A stretch of 64,000 nucleotides of DNA from assembly GCF_007830515.1 (NCBI RefSeq), contig NZ_VLKT01000036.1, positions 18,808 to 82,807 on the forward strand, given 5' to 3'. Positions 1 through 8,016 of the stretch are shown one piece after another. The notes beneath the pieces are model-generated. The model had not been told where the DNA came from and did no database searches. It saw only the letters and a list, made by a program, of their open reading frames with translations. The DNA is from Mesorhizobium tianshanense. GTDB taxonomy: Bacteria > Pseudomonadota > Alphaproteobacteria > Rhizobiales > Rhizobiaceae. Both the position numbers and the translations under genes were made by a program. Every line of letters starts with the position of its first letter. Position 1 is the stretch's first letter.

Positions 1-1127
1 TCGGGTGGCTCGCGCCGCTCCTGGCTGACGAACCTCTCGAACAGGAGGTTGTTGCGTTCGGGATCGATCGAAGTGATGCCAAGCACATAGCAGACGGCCG
101 AATTGGCGGCCGAGCCGCGGCCCTGGCAAAGAATGTCCTGGCTGCGAGCGAAGCGGACGATCGAGTTCACCGTCAGAAAGTACGGCGCGTAGTCGAGCGT
201 CTCGATCAGCCTGAGCTCGTGTTTCAGGATGCCGACCACCTTGTCGGGCAGACCCTCGGGGTAGCGGCGGGCGGCACCTTCCCAGGTCAGCTTTTCCAGC
301 GCCTGCTGGGCGGTGAGGCCCGGCATCGTCTTTTCCTGAGGGTATTGGTAGGCGAGCTCGTCCATCGAGAAGCGGCAGCGGTCGGCGATTTCCACCGTGC
401 GCGCCAAGGCCTCGGGATAGCGGCTGAAGAACCGCGCCATCTCGTCACCCGGCTTGAGGTAGCGATCGGCATGACGTTCGCGCCGAAAGCCCGCATCATC
501 GATGGTGACGTTGTGGCGAATGCAGGTGACGACATCCTGCATCATCCGCCGGGCGGGCTCATGGAATAGCACGTCATTGGTGATGACCGTCGGCACACGC
601 ATCGCGGCCGCCAGGTTTGCCAGCTCGTAAAGCCGGAGCTGGTCGTTGGGTCGCCGACGAAGCGTCAGCCCAAGATAGGCGCGATCGCCGAAGGCCTCAC
701 GCAGCCGCCGCAGACGAACGGCGCAAAGATCATCGGCCTCGTCGGGAACGAGCACCGCGATCAGTCCTTCCCCATAGACGACGACGTCATCCCATTCGAG
801 ATGGCATTTTGCTTTGCCCGCCCTGCCCTTGCCGAGCGACAGCAGGCGGCAGAGACGCGAATAGGCTGGTCGGTCGGTCGGGTAGACCAGCAACGACATG
901 CCGTCGGCGAGATCGAGGCGACAGCCGACGATCAGCCGGACGCCTGTCGTCTTCGCCGCTTCGTGTGCGCGGACGATGCCGGCAAGCGAATTGTGGTCGA
1001 CGACAGCCAGCGCCTCGATGCCAAGCAAAGCCGCCTGCGCGAACAGCTCTTCGCAGCTGCTCGCCCCACGCAGGAAGCTGAAATGCGAGGTGACCTGCAA
1101 CTCGGCATATCGGGTTCCACCAATCAT
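1..1127 (-). CDS. dnaE2: Error-prone DNA polymerase DnaE2, N-terminal part (runs off the window)
   Basis: C-family DNA polymerase for damage-induced mutagenesis and translesion synthesis, working with ImuA and ImuB. Reading the minus strand from ATG at 1127 gives an open frame to the window edge (about 375 codons). It starts MIGGTRYAELQVTSHFSFLR, then has a PHP domain with the segment VVDHNSLAGIVRAH, and near the edge QGRGSAANSAVCYVLGIT, which is the conserved opening of the catalytic domain in DnaE-type polymerases. Full-length DnaE2 is about 1050-1100 residues, so two thirds lie outside. The start codon overlaps the imuB stop (ATGA), so the two genes are translationally coupled. Expression is expected under the SOS box at 3353-3367. 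The family call is firm; completeness cannot be judged. Confidence 0.93.
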   Translation of the reverse strand, partial: MIGGTRYAELQVTSHFSFLRGASSCEELFAQAALLGIEALAVVDHNSLAGIVRAHEAAKTTGVRLIVGCRLDLADGMSLLVYPTDRPAYSRLCRLLSLGKGRAGKAKCHLEWDDVVVYGEGLIAVLVPDEADDLCAVRLRRLREAFGDRAYLGLTLRRRPNDQLRLYELANLAAAMRVPTVITNDVLFHEPARRMMQDVVTCIRHNVTIDDAGFRRERHADRYLKPGDEMARFFSRYPEALARTVEIADRCRFSMDELAYQYPQEKTMPGLTAQQALEKLTWEGAARRYPEGLPDKVVGILKHELRLIETLDYAPYFLTVNSIVRFARSQDILCQGRGSAANSAVCYVLGITSIDPERNNLLFERFVSQERREPP

Positions 1128-2647
1128 CCGAAGATCCCGTGCATGAACCATTTGTGCGATCCGGTCGCGGCATCCTCGCCGTCGCCGGCGCGGTAGACCC
1201 AGTAGCGCTCACCGTTCTCGTCCTCGACCTGGAAATAGTCCCTCACCGCCGCGAGCTCGGCGTCGCGCTTCCACCATTCTCCGAACACACGCTCCGGCCC
1301 GTCCGCCCGTTTCACGCGCCGGCGAACGCCGCGCCAGGTGAAGGTGACGGGTGGATGATCGGGGAGAAGTGCCACCGTCTCGATCAGCTCGGGCTGTGGC
1401 AGCAGCCGCGACGGGCGTGGCCAATGGCCTGGCCAGCCCTCGCCGGTGTCGGGCGCCATTGGCGCAATACGTTGAACCGAGCGTTCGGGAACGTCGCTCT
1501 GCACCGGGGCGAAGCGATAGAGCCGGTCCTCGCCGACACGGTTGGCGAGGATGTCTATTACCTCCGAGACATCGAGTTCGGGCACCTCAGCGAGAGAAGA
1601 GATCGTCTGCTTCGCCCGCAGCGGCTCGGCAGCAAGCGCGGCAAGCCGCATCTGCTCAATGCCGAACCCAGGATCTATTGTCTCAATTTTGTCGGTGAGA
1701 AGCCGGGTCAGGCGCTTCGTGTCACGAACCGGCATTGCTGTGCCGACACCGATCGCCTCGATGCGATTGTCGACACGGAAGAACAGAAGATCGAGCCGGC
1801 GTGCACCAAGCCCTCGCATCTCGAGTTCGGCGCAGAGCTCGGCCACCAGCTTGCCCGTATAGCGGGCGATCGTCTCGGCAGCGCCGATCGGTTCGGCAAA
1901 ATTGCGCCGCACTTCGACGATCTCCTCCGGCCGGATCGGCTCGATCGGTTCGCTCACCCGTCCGAACGCCTGGTCGAGGCGCCGGCCGGGTTCGGGTCCA
2001 AAACGCAGGGCCAGCGACGCGCGAGGCGTGCCGGCAAGGTCCGCGATTGTCTCGAAGCCGAGCCGTCGCAGACTATCGATCGTCGCGGCGGGAAGGCGAA
2101 GGGCAGCGATCGGCAAAGGCAGGATCGCCTGGGCAATTTCGCCGGACGGTACCACAAGGGTCTGCCGTCTACTGAAGCGGGCCAGTGCGTGGGCTGCGCC
2201 CCAGCTGTCGGCGACCGCGGCGCGTGCTGCAAAACCCGCTGCGCCAAGACGGTCCACCATATCGGTGAGCATTGCCGCCTCACCGCCATGCAGATGATCG
2301 GCGCCGGTCGTGTCGATCACGAGGCCGTCCGGCGGATCGGCCGCAGCGATCGGCGCATAACGGCGCAGTGCCCACAGCGCCAACCGCTCGAGCGCCATGG
2401 CGTCCGCGTCGGACTCGGCATCATGAATCGCGAGGCCAGGCACCAAAGCCTGTGCCTTGCTCGCCGGCATGCCGATACGCAGGCCGGCGGAGCGAGCTGC
2501 TGCATCAGCGGCGAGCACAACACGACGACGACCGTCACGGCCGATAAGAACGAGCGGCGTCTCAGGCGGAGGCGCGGCGTCGCCCGATTTCCTTCTGAAG
2601 CGGTCTGTCGACCACAACGGAAGGAAGAGCGATACGACCCTTGGCAT
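1124..2647 (-). CDS. imuB: ImuB, Y-family polymerase-like mutagenesis protein
   Basis: Catalytically inactive Y-family homologue that bridges DnaE2, ImuA and the beta clamp in the alphaproteobacterial mutasome. The 507-residue protein begins MPRVVSLFLPLWSTDRFRRK, the typical ImuB opening, and continues through Y-family palm and little-finger regions (for example ARFSRRQTLVVPSG and GLGARRLDLLFFRVD) to a C-terminus WFMHGIFG that is common in the family. An upstream in-frame start at 2686 would add 13 residues; I prefer 2647 because family members start at MPRVVSL. The 5' end overlaps the end of imuA by 86 bp and the stop overlaps the dnaE2 start, so this is the classic imuA-imuB-dnaE2 operon. 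Confidence 0.92.
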   Translation of the reverse strand: MPRVVSLFLPLWSTDRFRRKSGDAAPPPETPLVLIGRDGRRRVVLAADAAARSAGLRIGMPASKAQALVPGLAIHDAESDADAMALERLALWALRRYAPIAAADPPDGLVIDTTGADHLHGGEAAMLTDMVDRLGAAGFAARAAVADSWGAAHALARFSRRQTLVVPSGEIAQAILPLPIAALRLPAATIDSLRRLGFETIADLAGTPRASLALRFGPEPGRRLDQAFGRVSEPIEPIRPEEIVEVRRNFAEPIGAAETIARYTGKLVAELCAELEMRGLGARRLDLLFFRVDNRIEAIGVGTAMPVRDTKRLTRLLTDKIETIDPGFGIEQMRLAALAAEPLRAKQTISSLAEVPELDVSEVIDILANRVGEDRLYRFAPVQSDVPERSVQRIAPMAPDTGEGWPGHWPRPSRLLPQPELIETVALLPDHPPVTFTWRGVRRRVKRADGPERVFGEWWKRDAELAAVRDYFQVEDENGERYWVYRAGDGEDAATGSHKWFMHGIFG

Positions 2648-3320
2648 CGCATGCCTCCACTGTAAAATCTGCACTCTCTCCTGCACGGCATCGGATCAGT
2701 TCAAGCTGCCAGCGCGCACGCCCGACGCCCTGAACGGGCAATGGCGCCGACGGCAGGACCGACACCCGCCAGCGGGTTTCGGCGGCTGTAGGCTGACCAA
2801 AATCGGTTGCCTCCGTCTGTCGGCGCCAGCGGCGAATGGCGATGCCGATCGCGCCGGAGCTTTCGGCGGCGAGCTGAAGCCGCCGTGAGGCCGTCATCGA
2901 AAGCCGGGCTATCTCGGCAACGACAGCACCAAAGCCACCACGAAGGCCCTCTTCGAAACAGGCGAGAACAGATTTCTCGTCGCCGGCTTCGACATAGATC
3001 ACCCTTCCCGGAGGCAGGCCGGCCTGCTCGATCGCCGGCGCAAACAGGTCTGGCCGGGTAACGCACCACAGGACCTTGCCCGCTGTTCGTGCGGCAATAC
3101 CCGCTGCAAAGAGTGCCGCGGCCGCGCCATCGACAGCACCATTCCCGCCGCCCGCGACCTCGTGCAGGCCGCCAAAAGCTAGTCCCCCTCCCGGCAGAAC
3201 CCTGTCGATCGCAGCCACCCCGAACGGCAAAACCGTGCGGGCGCGTACGTTTCCGCCTTCGAGACGCGCGATGCGGTCTCGAAGCTCGGAAATGGCAGCA
3301 GGGGGCGCCGATACACTCAT
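2562..3320 (-). CDS. imuA: ImuA, RecA-like SOS mutagenesis accessory protein
   Basis: First gene of the imuA-imuB-dnaE2 cassette. The 252-residue product belongs to the SulA/RecA-related ImuA family and supports DnaE2-dependent lesion bypass. Visible features are LPFGVAAIDRVLPGGGLAFG followed by LHEVAGGG near residues 32-60, the hallmark of ImuA proteins, and the RecA-like core strands VLWCVTRPDLFAPAIEQAGL and VIYVEAGDEKSVLACFEEGL. The canonical Walker A lysine is absent (GGGNGAVDGAA), as is usual in ImuA. An alphaproteobacterial LexA box lies 33 bp upstream of the start, so damage induction is expected. The C-terminus overlaps the imuB start. Confidence 0.92.
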   Translation of the reverse strand: MSVSAPPAAISELRDRIARLEGGNVRARTVLPFGVAAIDRVLPGGGLAFGGLHEVAGGGNGAVDGAAAALFAAGIAARTAGKVLWCVTRPDLFAPAIEQAGLPPGRVIYVEAGDEKSVLACFEEGLRGGFGAVVAEIARLSMTASRRLQLAAESSGAIGIAIRRWRRQTEATDFGQPTAAETRWRVSVLPSAPLPVQGVGRARWQLELIRCRAGESADFTVEACDAKGRIALPSVVVDRPLQKEIGRRRASA

Positions 3321-3352
3321 CTGACCCTTGAAACGCGGAAAGCCTGTGATAT

Positions 3353-3367
3353 GTTCTACATTTGTTC
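3353..3367 (-). promoter_or_regulatory. LexA/SOS box (GTTC-N7-GTTC)
   Basis: The sequence GTTC-TACATTT-GTTC is an exact match to the direct-repeat LexA operator of Alphaproteobacteria. It lies 33 bp upstream of imuA (minus strand) and about 90 bp upstream of the divergent clamp-motif gene at 3457, so it may control both. Confidence 0.85.
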
Positions 3368-3456
3368 TTGTCTTGATCGAGAGTCAATCGGGATGATGTC
3401 GTGCCCCTACGGAAGGCGAAAGCGTCGATGCTCCCGAACAGCAATGGAGGCAGGTG

Positions 3457-4074
3457 ATGACCATCACCATCCGTGTCGAAGGGGCGCAGCCGGAAGAAAT
3501 CGTGCGCGGCCTGCTCGCCGCCCAGGAAGTGTTCGACAAGGCCAGCGTCACGCCTGACCAGGCAGCGATGGCGCGTTTTGTCGTCGAGGGTTGGGACATC
3601 CGTGGCTTTGCCGGCAAAGTGCCCGAGGAAGAACTCGCGATCTGCACCGTCTGGGACGAAGCTGACCAGGCGGCGGTCCAGGCCTGCTGTGCGGGCTGGC
3701 CTGCCGACAAAGTGCCACGTTCGGCCGAACTCGAGCTTGTCCGGGAACCGCAGCGTTTCAGGTTCACATCGGAGGAAGAGCGTAGCGAATGGCTGTTTCA
3801 GACAGCCGATGCCGGCATTCTCGAGGAGATGTGCGAGGAAGGCTACTTTAACGACGGTCGCCCCGAAGATGAGGTCGCGTTCCTGCTCGATGATTGGGAT
3901 TTCGAGCGGCTGACGGAGGGGCAGCGGAAACTATACGATGAGCGCATCTATCCGCTGATGCGCATCTGGTTCTTCGAGCGTGAGCGTTTCGAAGGCGAGT
4001 ATGCTCGCCGGCGCGAAGAGTGGCCGCGAGATTTGCCGCACGATAATCGTCAGCTGAGCCTATTTGCCGCGTGA
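3457..4074 (+). CDS. Uncharacterised 205-aa protein ending in a beta-clamp binding motif
   Basis: I do not recognise a named domain. The protein is acidic, rich in E, D, W and R (for example EEVAFLLDDW-like segments), and its last residues are NRQLSLFAA. QLSLF is the consensus clamp-binding pentapeptide QL(S/D)LF and sits at the extreme C-terminus, as in polymerases and repair proteins that dock on the beta sliding clamp. The start is ATG 3457, with GGAGG at 3446-3450; a GTG directly before it is possible. The gene is divergent from imuA, shares its SOS-box region, and precedes helicase and exonuclease genes, so a role in clamp-linked repair or lesion bypass is inferred. No catalytic motif is seen. 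Confidence 0.7.
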   Translation: MTITIRVEGAQPEEIVRGLLAAQEVFDKASVTPDQAAMARFVVEGWDIRGFAGKVPEEELAICTVWDEADQAAVQACCAGWPADKVPRSAELELVREPQRFRFTSEEERSEWLFQTADAGILEEMCEEGYFNDGRPEDEVAFLLDDWDFERLTEGQRKLYDERIYPLMRIWFFERERFEGEYARRREEWPRDLPHDNRQLSLFAA

Positions 4075-4114
4075 GCCGATCTGACGTCACGTCAATCCTC
4101 AGTGGGTCCCCGGG

Positions 4115-4540
4115 CTATCGCGCCGGCGAGATCACCTTCTGCCACACGCCGACGTTATTACCGCTGAGGGGATAGAAAAACTCCCCCACCCGATTGAAGG
4201 CACATTTGGCAAAGAGCCCTTCACTCGCAGCATTGTCCCGTCGAATTGTGCATTGAAGCAGTCGGCCGTTTTCGGTCACGGCTTTCTTTTCGGCTTGGTC
4301 GAGCAGTTTCTGACCGTAGCCCCGGCGAAGAAAGTCATCGTGCACCGTCAAATGGTCGACCTCGAACTGATACCACTGCATGCGCTTGAGCTCTAGGCAC
4401 GCCGCCACGTCTCCAGACTCCGTGACTTCGTAAAGGTAGTTTTCGGCGGATTGCAGGACTTTCTCCGCGTCGTAATGAACGACAAGCTTGTTGTGCTCAT
4501 TCAGCAGTTCGGCAATCTGCTTGGCATGTTTCTCGTCCAC
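4115..4540 (-). CDS. GNAT-family N-acetyltransferase
   Basis: The 141-residue protein fits the GNAT fold. The acetyl-CoA binding region is DFLRRGYGQKLLDQAEKKAV (about residues 69-88), preceded by the strand FEVDHLTVHDD and followed by RLLQCTIRRDNAASEGLFAKCAF, the usual beta5 and helix stretch. The acceptor substrate cannot be told from sequence. It starts 4 bp downstream of the higA stop, on the same strand, and so looks like the third gene of a toxin-antitoxin operon. It is unlike the known GNAT toxins of TacT/AtaT type in lacking a DUF1778 partner. It could be a passenger, a modifier of the toxin, or an unrelated acetylase. Confidence 0.8.
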   Translation of the reverse strand: MDEKHAKQIAELLNEHNKLVVHYDAEKVLQSAENYLYEVTESGDVAACLELKRMQWYQFEVDHLTVHDDFLRRGYGQKLLDQAEKKAVTENGRLLQCTIRRDNAASEGLFAKCAFNRVGEFFYPLSGNNVGVWQKVISPAR

Positions 4541-4544
4541 GACA

Positions 4545-4895
4545 TTATTCCATGTCCAGGTCAGAGATCAGCTCCGACGGAGCTTTCTCCTTCCGAAGAA
4601 CTTCGAGTCTCGGGATGACATCCGCCAATTTTAGCCTCGCCTCGTAGAGGTCGACGTTGCGTTGAAGATTAAGCCAGAATTCCGGGGTCGTGCTGGTCAC
4701 AATTGCCAGGCGCAACGCCATATCGGCGGTCACCGCTCTGCGACCATTCACAATCTGATTGACCGAAAACCTAGAAACCAGCAGTGCTCGCGCGAGTTGG
4801 TCCTGGGTGATCGACCCCGGAGTAAGGAAACGCTCGTGCAGGACTTCCCCCGGCCTGACTGGCGAGGCCGGAACAAATCGACTCTGCATTTTCAT
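4545..4895 (-). CDS. higA: HigA-family antitoxin (XRE helix-turn-helix)
   Basis: A 116-residue antitoxin that binds the preceding HigB-like toxin and represses its own operon. The N-terminal PGEVLHERFLTPGSITQDQL leads into an HTH (about residues 30-60) with LLVSRFSVNQIVNGRRAVTA as recognition region, then the family signature ALRLAIVTSTTPEFWLNLQ. This matches the HigA/VapI addiction-module antidote family in order and length. The start is ATG 4895 or ATG 4889. The toxin gene lies 19 bp upstream, in the toxin-first order typical of higBA, and a GNAT gene follows 4 bp downstream. Confidence 0.9.
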   Translation of the reverse strand: MKMQSRFVPASPVRPGEVLHERFLTPGSITQDQLARALLVSRFSVNQIVNGRRAVTADMALRLAIVTSTTPEFWLNLQRNVDLYEARLKLADVIPRLEVLRKEKAPSELISDLDME

Positions 4896-5995
4896 GCGTA
4901 TGTTCTCCGAATGTTTACCGCCGCTCCAAGCGGATAGCGAAGGCGCCTTCTCCTTCCACCCAATCGAACGTCAGGTACCACTTTCCGTCGACCTGCACTC
5001 CCAATCTCCCCGTGGAATTCGGCCACCTGAAAATCGGTCCATACACGTCGACATCCTGCAAGCTGCGGGCGGCGAGCAGGGGATGTGCAATCTTGTGGGC
5101 CTTGACTGAAAGGTGTTGCTCCACGCCCGCGGCGAACCGCGTCCAGTAAATTTCCTCGATGATATCGTCTGCAAATCGTTCCATGTTCCAACCTCTGAGA
5201 TGCCTGGGCAAAAGCCACAGGCACCGCGTCGGCGCCTGGGCGTCGATCGCTGAAGGTTGACGGAGGAGGGGTGCCGGTCCGCAGAAGAAACGCCAGAATC
5301 CATTCTCTGGTGTGAGGCGACGTATTCTGGCGAGGCCGGCTTTTGACATACGTCCATCTGACTGTGGACTTGCTCGCAACCTCACTCTCCAGCGAATGCC
5401 GAAAGATCGACAACAGAGAGGTTGAAACGGTGTTGGAAATGTCTTCGAGTTCGGCGAGCAGCCGCCCCGCGATCTGCCGAATAGCTCGCTGTGACAGGTC
5501 GAGTTGCAAGCTGCCTGAGATGAACGTGCAATGGTGTTGGCCGTCAACTACATAAAGCCGGTCCAGATCGAGCTGAGCAAGTTTCGCCAGTACGTCCGTT
5601 CCCGTCGATGCCTGTCCAATGACGCGGCAATTAAGCGAGGAGTTTGCAAGCTCGTGAGGAGGCGTGATCAGTACGTCGAGATCGTATTCTTCGGCCTGCC
5701 GGATGCCGTGATAAAAGCGCCAGAACAGGCGTTGGGACGCCGCTGTCTTCTCGGGACGCGCCCATGTGAGCAGAGTATCGCGGAGAGAGTCCTCAACCTT
5801 GGTGCCCGCCACGGCGATTTGGGCGCGTTGGAGGTAGGCATCAAGCACGACCGCAGAGCTCTCCAGCCTCTGAGGGCTAGACTGCCCAAGCTCTGCTTGG
5901 AGGACCGCCCGATCAAAAATAGGAACAAACGGCGACAGCGTGCCCGTTTCGATGCCCCCGGCGATCGCCCTTGTCCATTTCACGGTGGTGTTCAT
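4892..5995 (-). CDS. DGQH-motif protein, probably decayed at its C-terminus
   Basis: A frame open from ATG 5995 contains LDLDRLYVVDGQHHCTFI about residues 150-167, resembling the DGQHR motif of DndB/DGQHR-domain proteins, with the final R replaced by H. The first 225 or so residues look like real protein (for example TWARPEKTAASQRLFWRFYH and QIAGRLLAELEDISNTVSTS). After about position 5330 the frame becomes R, P, S and T rich and overlaps the whole of higB in another frame, so the true 3' end is probably lost and the tail is fortuitous. A 19-bp palindrome lies just upstream of the start. Function is unknown; a link to DNA modification or defence is only suggested by the motif. Confidence 0.4.
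   Translation of the reverse strand: MNTTVKWTRAIAGGIETGTLSPFVPIFDRAVLQAELGQSSPQRLESSAVVLDAYLQRAQIAVAGTKVEDSLRDTLLTWARPEKTAASQRLFWRFYHGIRQAEEYDLDVLITPPHELANSSLNCRVIGQASTGTDVLAKLAQLDLDRLYVVDGQHHCTFISGSLQLDLSQRAIRQIAGRLLAELEDISNTVSTSLLSIFRHSLESEVASKSTVRWTYVKSRPRQNTSPHTREWILAFLLRTGTPPPSTFSDRRPGADAVPVAFAQASQRLEHGTICRRYHRGNLLDAVRRGRGATPFSQGPQDCTSPARRPQLAGCRRVWTDFQVAEFHGEIGSAGRRKVVPDVRLGGRRRRLRYPLGAAVNIRRTYA
4915..5184 (-). CDS. higB: RelE/HigB-like toxin
   Basis: An 89-residue ribosome-dependent mRNA interferase candidate of the RelE/ParE superfamily. The C-terminal strand pattern GRLGVQVDGKWYLTFDW corresponds to the conserved SIRINDQWRICFRW-type segment of HigB, and an N-terminal helix is followed by HKIAHPLLAARSLQDV. 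The start is ATG 5184, preceded by AGAGG. A longer open frame runs upstream in this frame, but its composition (R, P and S rich, no domain) looks non-coding. The gene precedes higA by 19 bp. The larger overlapping frame to 4892 is a different frame and is treated separately. Confidence 0.72.
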   Translation of the reverse strand: MERFADDIIEEIYWTRFAAGVEQHLSVKAHKIAHPLLAARSLQDVDVYGPIFRWPNSTGRLGVQVDGKWYLTFDWVEGEGAFAIRLERR

Positions 5996-6003
5996 AGTGG
6001 CTA

Positions 6004-6022
6004 TGTAATGCACATCATTACA
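6004..6022. promoter_or_regulatory. 19-bp perfect palindrome, candidate operator
   Basis: TGTAATG-CACAT-CATTACA, with 7-bp perfect arms, lies 8 bp upstream of the DGQH-motif gene start (minus strand) and about 80 bp before the divergent helicase. Its position fits an autoregulatory operator; the binding protein is unknown. Confidence 0.5.
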
Positions 6023-6060
6023 ATTTGCAAGCATCGCGCACTGCCTCCTTCCCGCATTGC

Positions 6061-6075
6061 GAACAAAACAGGAAT
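6061..6075 (+). promoter_or_regulatory. Degenerate SOS-box-like site upstream of helicase
   Basis: GAAC-AAAACAG-GAAT differs from the GAAC-N7-GAAC LexA operator by one base and lies 29 bp before the helicase start. One half-site mismatch makes this a weak call, but the repair context supports it. Confidence 0.35.
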
Positions 6076-6103
6076 CTGTGATCGTCCGAGCTGATAGCTC
6101 GGG

Positions 6104-7012
6104 ATGATTCGATCTGTGACTGCTGCGGCTGCCTATCTGGAAATGCTGAATGTTGAGCAGCGGCGTGCCGTCGAGCATGGCGTCATCGATGCAAAGACAA
6201 TGATTGCCGCTCCACTTCTCATCATCGCCGGCGCCGGATCAGGAAAGACCAACACGCTTGCCCACAGGGTCGCCCACCTGATCGTTGGCGGCGCCGATCC
6301 ACGCCGCATCCTGCTGATGACATTTTCGCGCCGTGCAGCAGCTGAGATGTCGCGGCGGGTCGAGCGGATCTGCAACCGCGTCTTCAACGGCAATGGCGGC
6401 GTGATGTCGGATGCTTTGACCTGGGCTGGCACTTTCCATGGCATCGGTGCACGGCTTTTGCGCGATTATGCCGAGCAGATTGGGCTCGATCCCGCATTCA
6501 CCATCCACGATCGGGAGGACAGCGCAGACCTGATGAATCTTGCTCGGCACGAGCTGGGATTCTCAAAGACGGAAAGCCGTTTCCCGACTAAGGGCACCTG
6601 CCTCTCCATCTATTCCCGCACTGTGAAGCCGCTCGACGAGATCTTGGGGACTTCTTTCCCATGGTGTGCGGGCTGGTCGGCGCAGCTGCGCGAGCTGTTC
6701 GCAACCTATGTCGAGGCCAAGCAGGTACAGAACGTTCTCGATTACGATGATCTGCTCCTCTACTGGGCGCAGGCCGTCAACGATCCGATGCTGGCCGATG
6801 ATATCGGCAATCGCTTCGACCACATTATGGTCGACGAGTACCAGGACACCAATCGCCTGCAAGCTTCGATCCTGCTCGCCCTGAAGCCGGACGGCCGCGG
6901 CCTCACCGTCGTCGGCGACGACGCGCAATCCATCTATTCATTCCGCGCCGCGACCGTGCGCAACATCCTGGAATTTCCAAAGCAGTTCAGCCCGGCAGCG
7001 GATACCGGATGA
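6104..7012 (+). pseudogene. UvrD/Rep-family helicase, truncated to its N-terminal domains
   Basis: Superfamily 1A helicase, 302 residues where the family has about 650-700. The Q motif region (LNVEQRRAVEHG), Walker A (IIAGAGSGKTNTL), motif Ia (LLMTFSRRAAAEM), motif II (IMVDEYQDTN) and motif III (VVGDDAQSIYSFRAA) are present. The frame then stops after EFPKQFSPAADTG, just where motif IV and domain 2A should begin. Motifs IV-VI are missing, so no helicase activity is expected. The next gene starts 4 bp later, so an internal deletion probably removed roughly 350-400 codons. The start may instead be the ATG at 6143, nearer the family N-terminus. Confidence 0.82.
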
Positions 7013-7016
7013 TTTG

Positions 7017-8016
7017 ATGAACGCACTTTCTGCACAGTTCGACCTGTTCGACCTTGACCCTGGCTACAGAGAAGCGCCGCGGCGCATTGCGCCGGTTCGA
7101 CGCGCGCGGCAACTACCCGGCACGAGGCCCAAGACTGAGGATGATCTCGCTCAACTGCTTGAAGATACCGGGCGGTTCAAGATTCTGCGAAAGCTGGTGC
7201 CCCGCCCGATCATCGATCGCGCCAATAGGCAGATATCCGCGGCTTGCTGTCCTGGTCGATGTCGAGACGACAGGTCTCAATCATTCCCGCGACGAAGTGA
7301 TTGAAATCGGCGCCGTTGCCTTCACTTATGATGACGAGGGGATGATCGGCGATGTCGTCGGCGTCTTCAGCGCGCTCCGGCAACCGTCAGGGTCTATCCC
7401 GGCAGAAATCACGCGCCTGACCGGCATCACCGACGAGATGGTGGCGGGACAGACTATCGACCTCGTTGCCCTCGATGCACTTATCGAGCCCGCCGATCTC
7501 ATCATCGCCCACAACGCCGGTTTCGACCGGCCATTTTGCGAGCATCTGTCACCATCGTTCATCCCGAAACCCTGGGCATGTTCGGTGACGGAAATCCGCT
7601 GGGCTGATCACGGGTTTGAAGGCAACAAACTTGGTTATCTGGTCGGGCAGTCGGGCCTGTTCCATGACGGACATCGCGCAACCGATGATTGCCACGCCCT
7701 CCTCGAAATTCTTGCGAGGCCGATCGCCAGCGGCGACGTAACGCCATTCGCCGAGCTTTACGCCGCCAGCCAACGACTCCGCGTCCGGGTGTGGGCCGAA
7801 AACAGCCCCTTCGAGATGAAGGACCATCTGAAGGCGCGCGGATATCGGTGGTCGGACGGGAGTGACGGGCGCCCGAAAGCCTGGTGGACCGAAATCGCTG
7901 AAGTGACTCTCGACGACGAACTTCGGTTTCTGCGCGGGGATATTTATCGCTGGCCTGAAGCGGAGCCACTCATGCAACGACTTTCGGCAGCCGACCGCTT
8001 CAAATCATCGGTGTAG
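7017..8016 (+). pseudogene. DEDDh 3'-5' exonuclease, frameshifted after its N-terminal region
   Basis: The first frame starts MNALSAQFDLFDLDPGY (ATG 7017) and continues to about 7220 with EDDLAQLLEDTGRFKILRKL. The catalytic domain is in the +1 frame from about 7230: VLVDVETTGL (exo I), IIAHNAGFDRPF (exo II), then HRATDDCHALLEIL (exo III). The two halves read as one DnaQ/ExoX-like protein of about 330 residues with a single frameshift between 7200 and 7255. QFDLF near residue 7 resembles a beta-clamp binding motif. Translation of the nuclease domain alone from an internal start (ATG 7054 or 7141) is possible. The C-terminal region WWTEIAEVTLDDELRFLRGD resembles the tail domain found in plasmid-borne family members. 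Confidence 0.75.

Noticed and set aside
1139..2665. 508-codon plus-strand frame opposite imuB
   Set aside because: It is the antisense shadow of imuB, which has clear family motifs on the minus strand.
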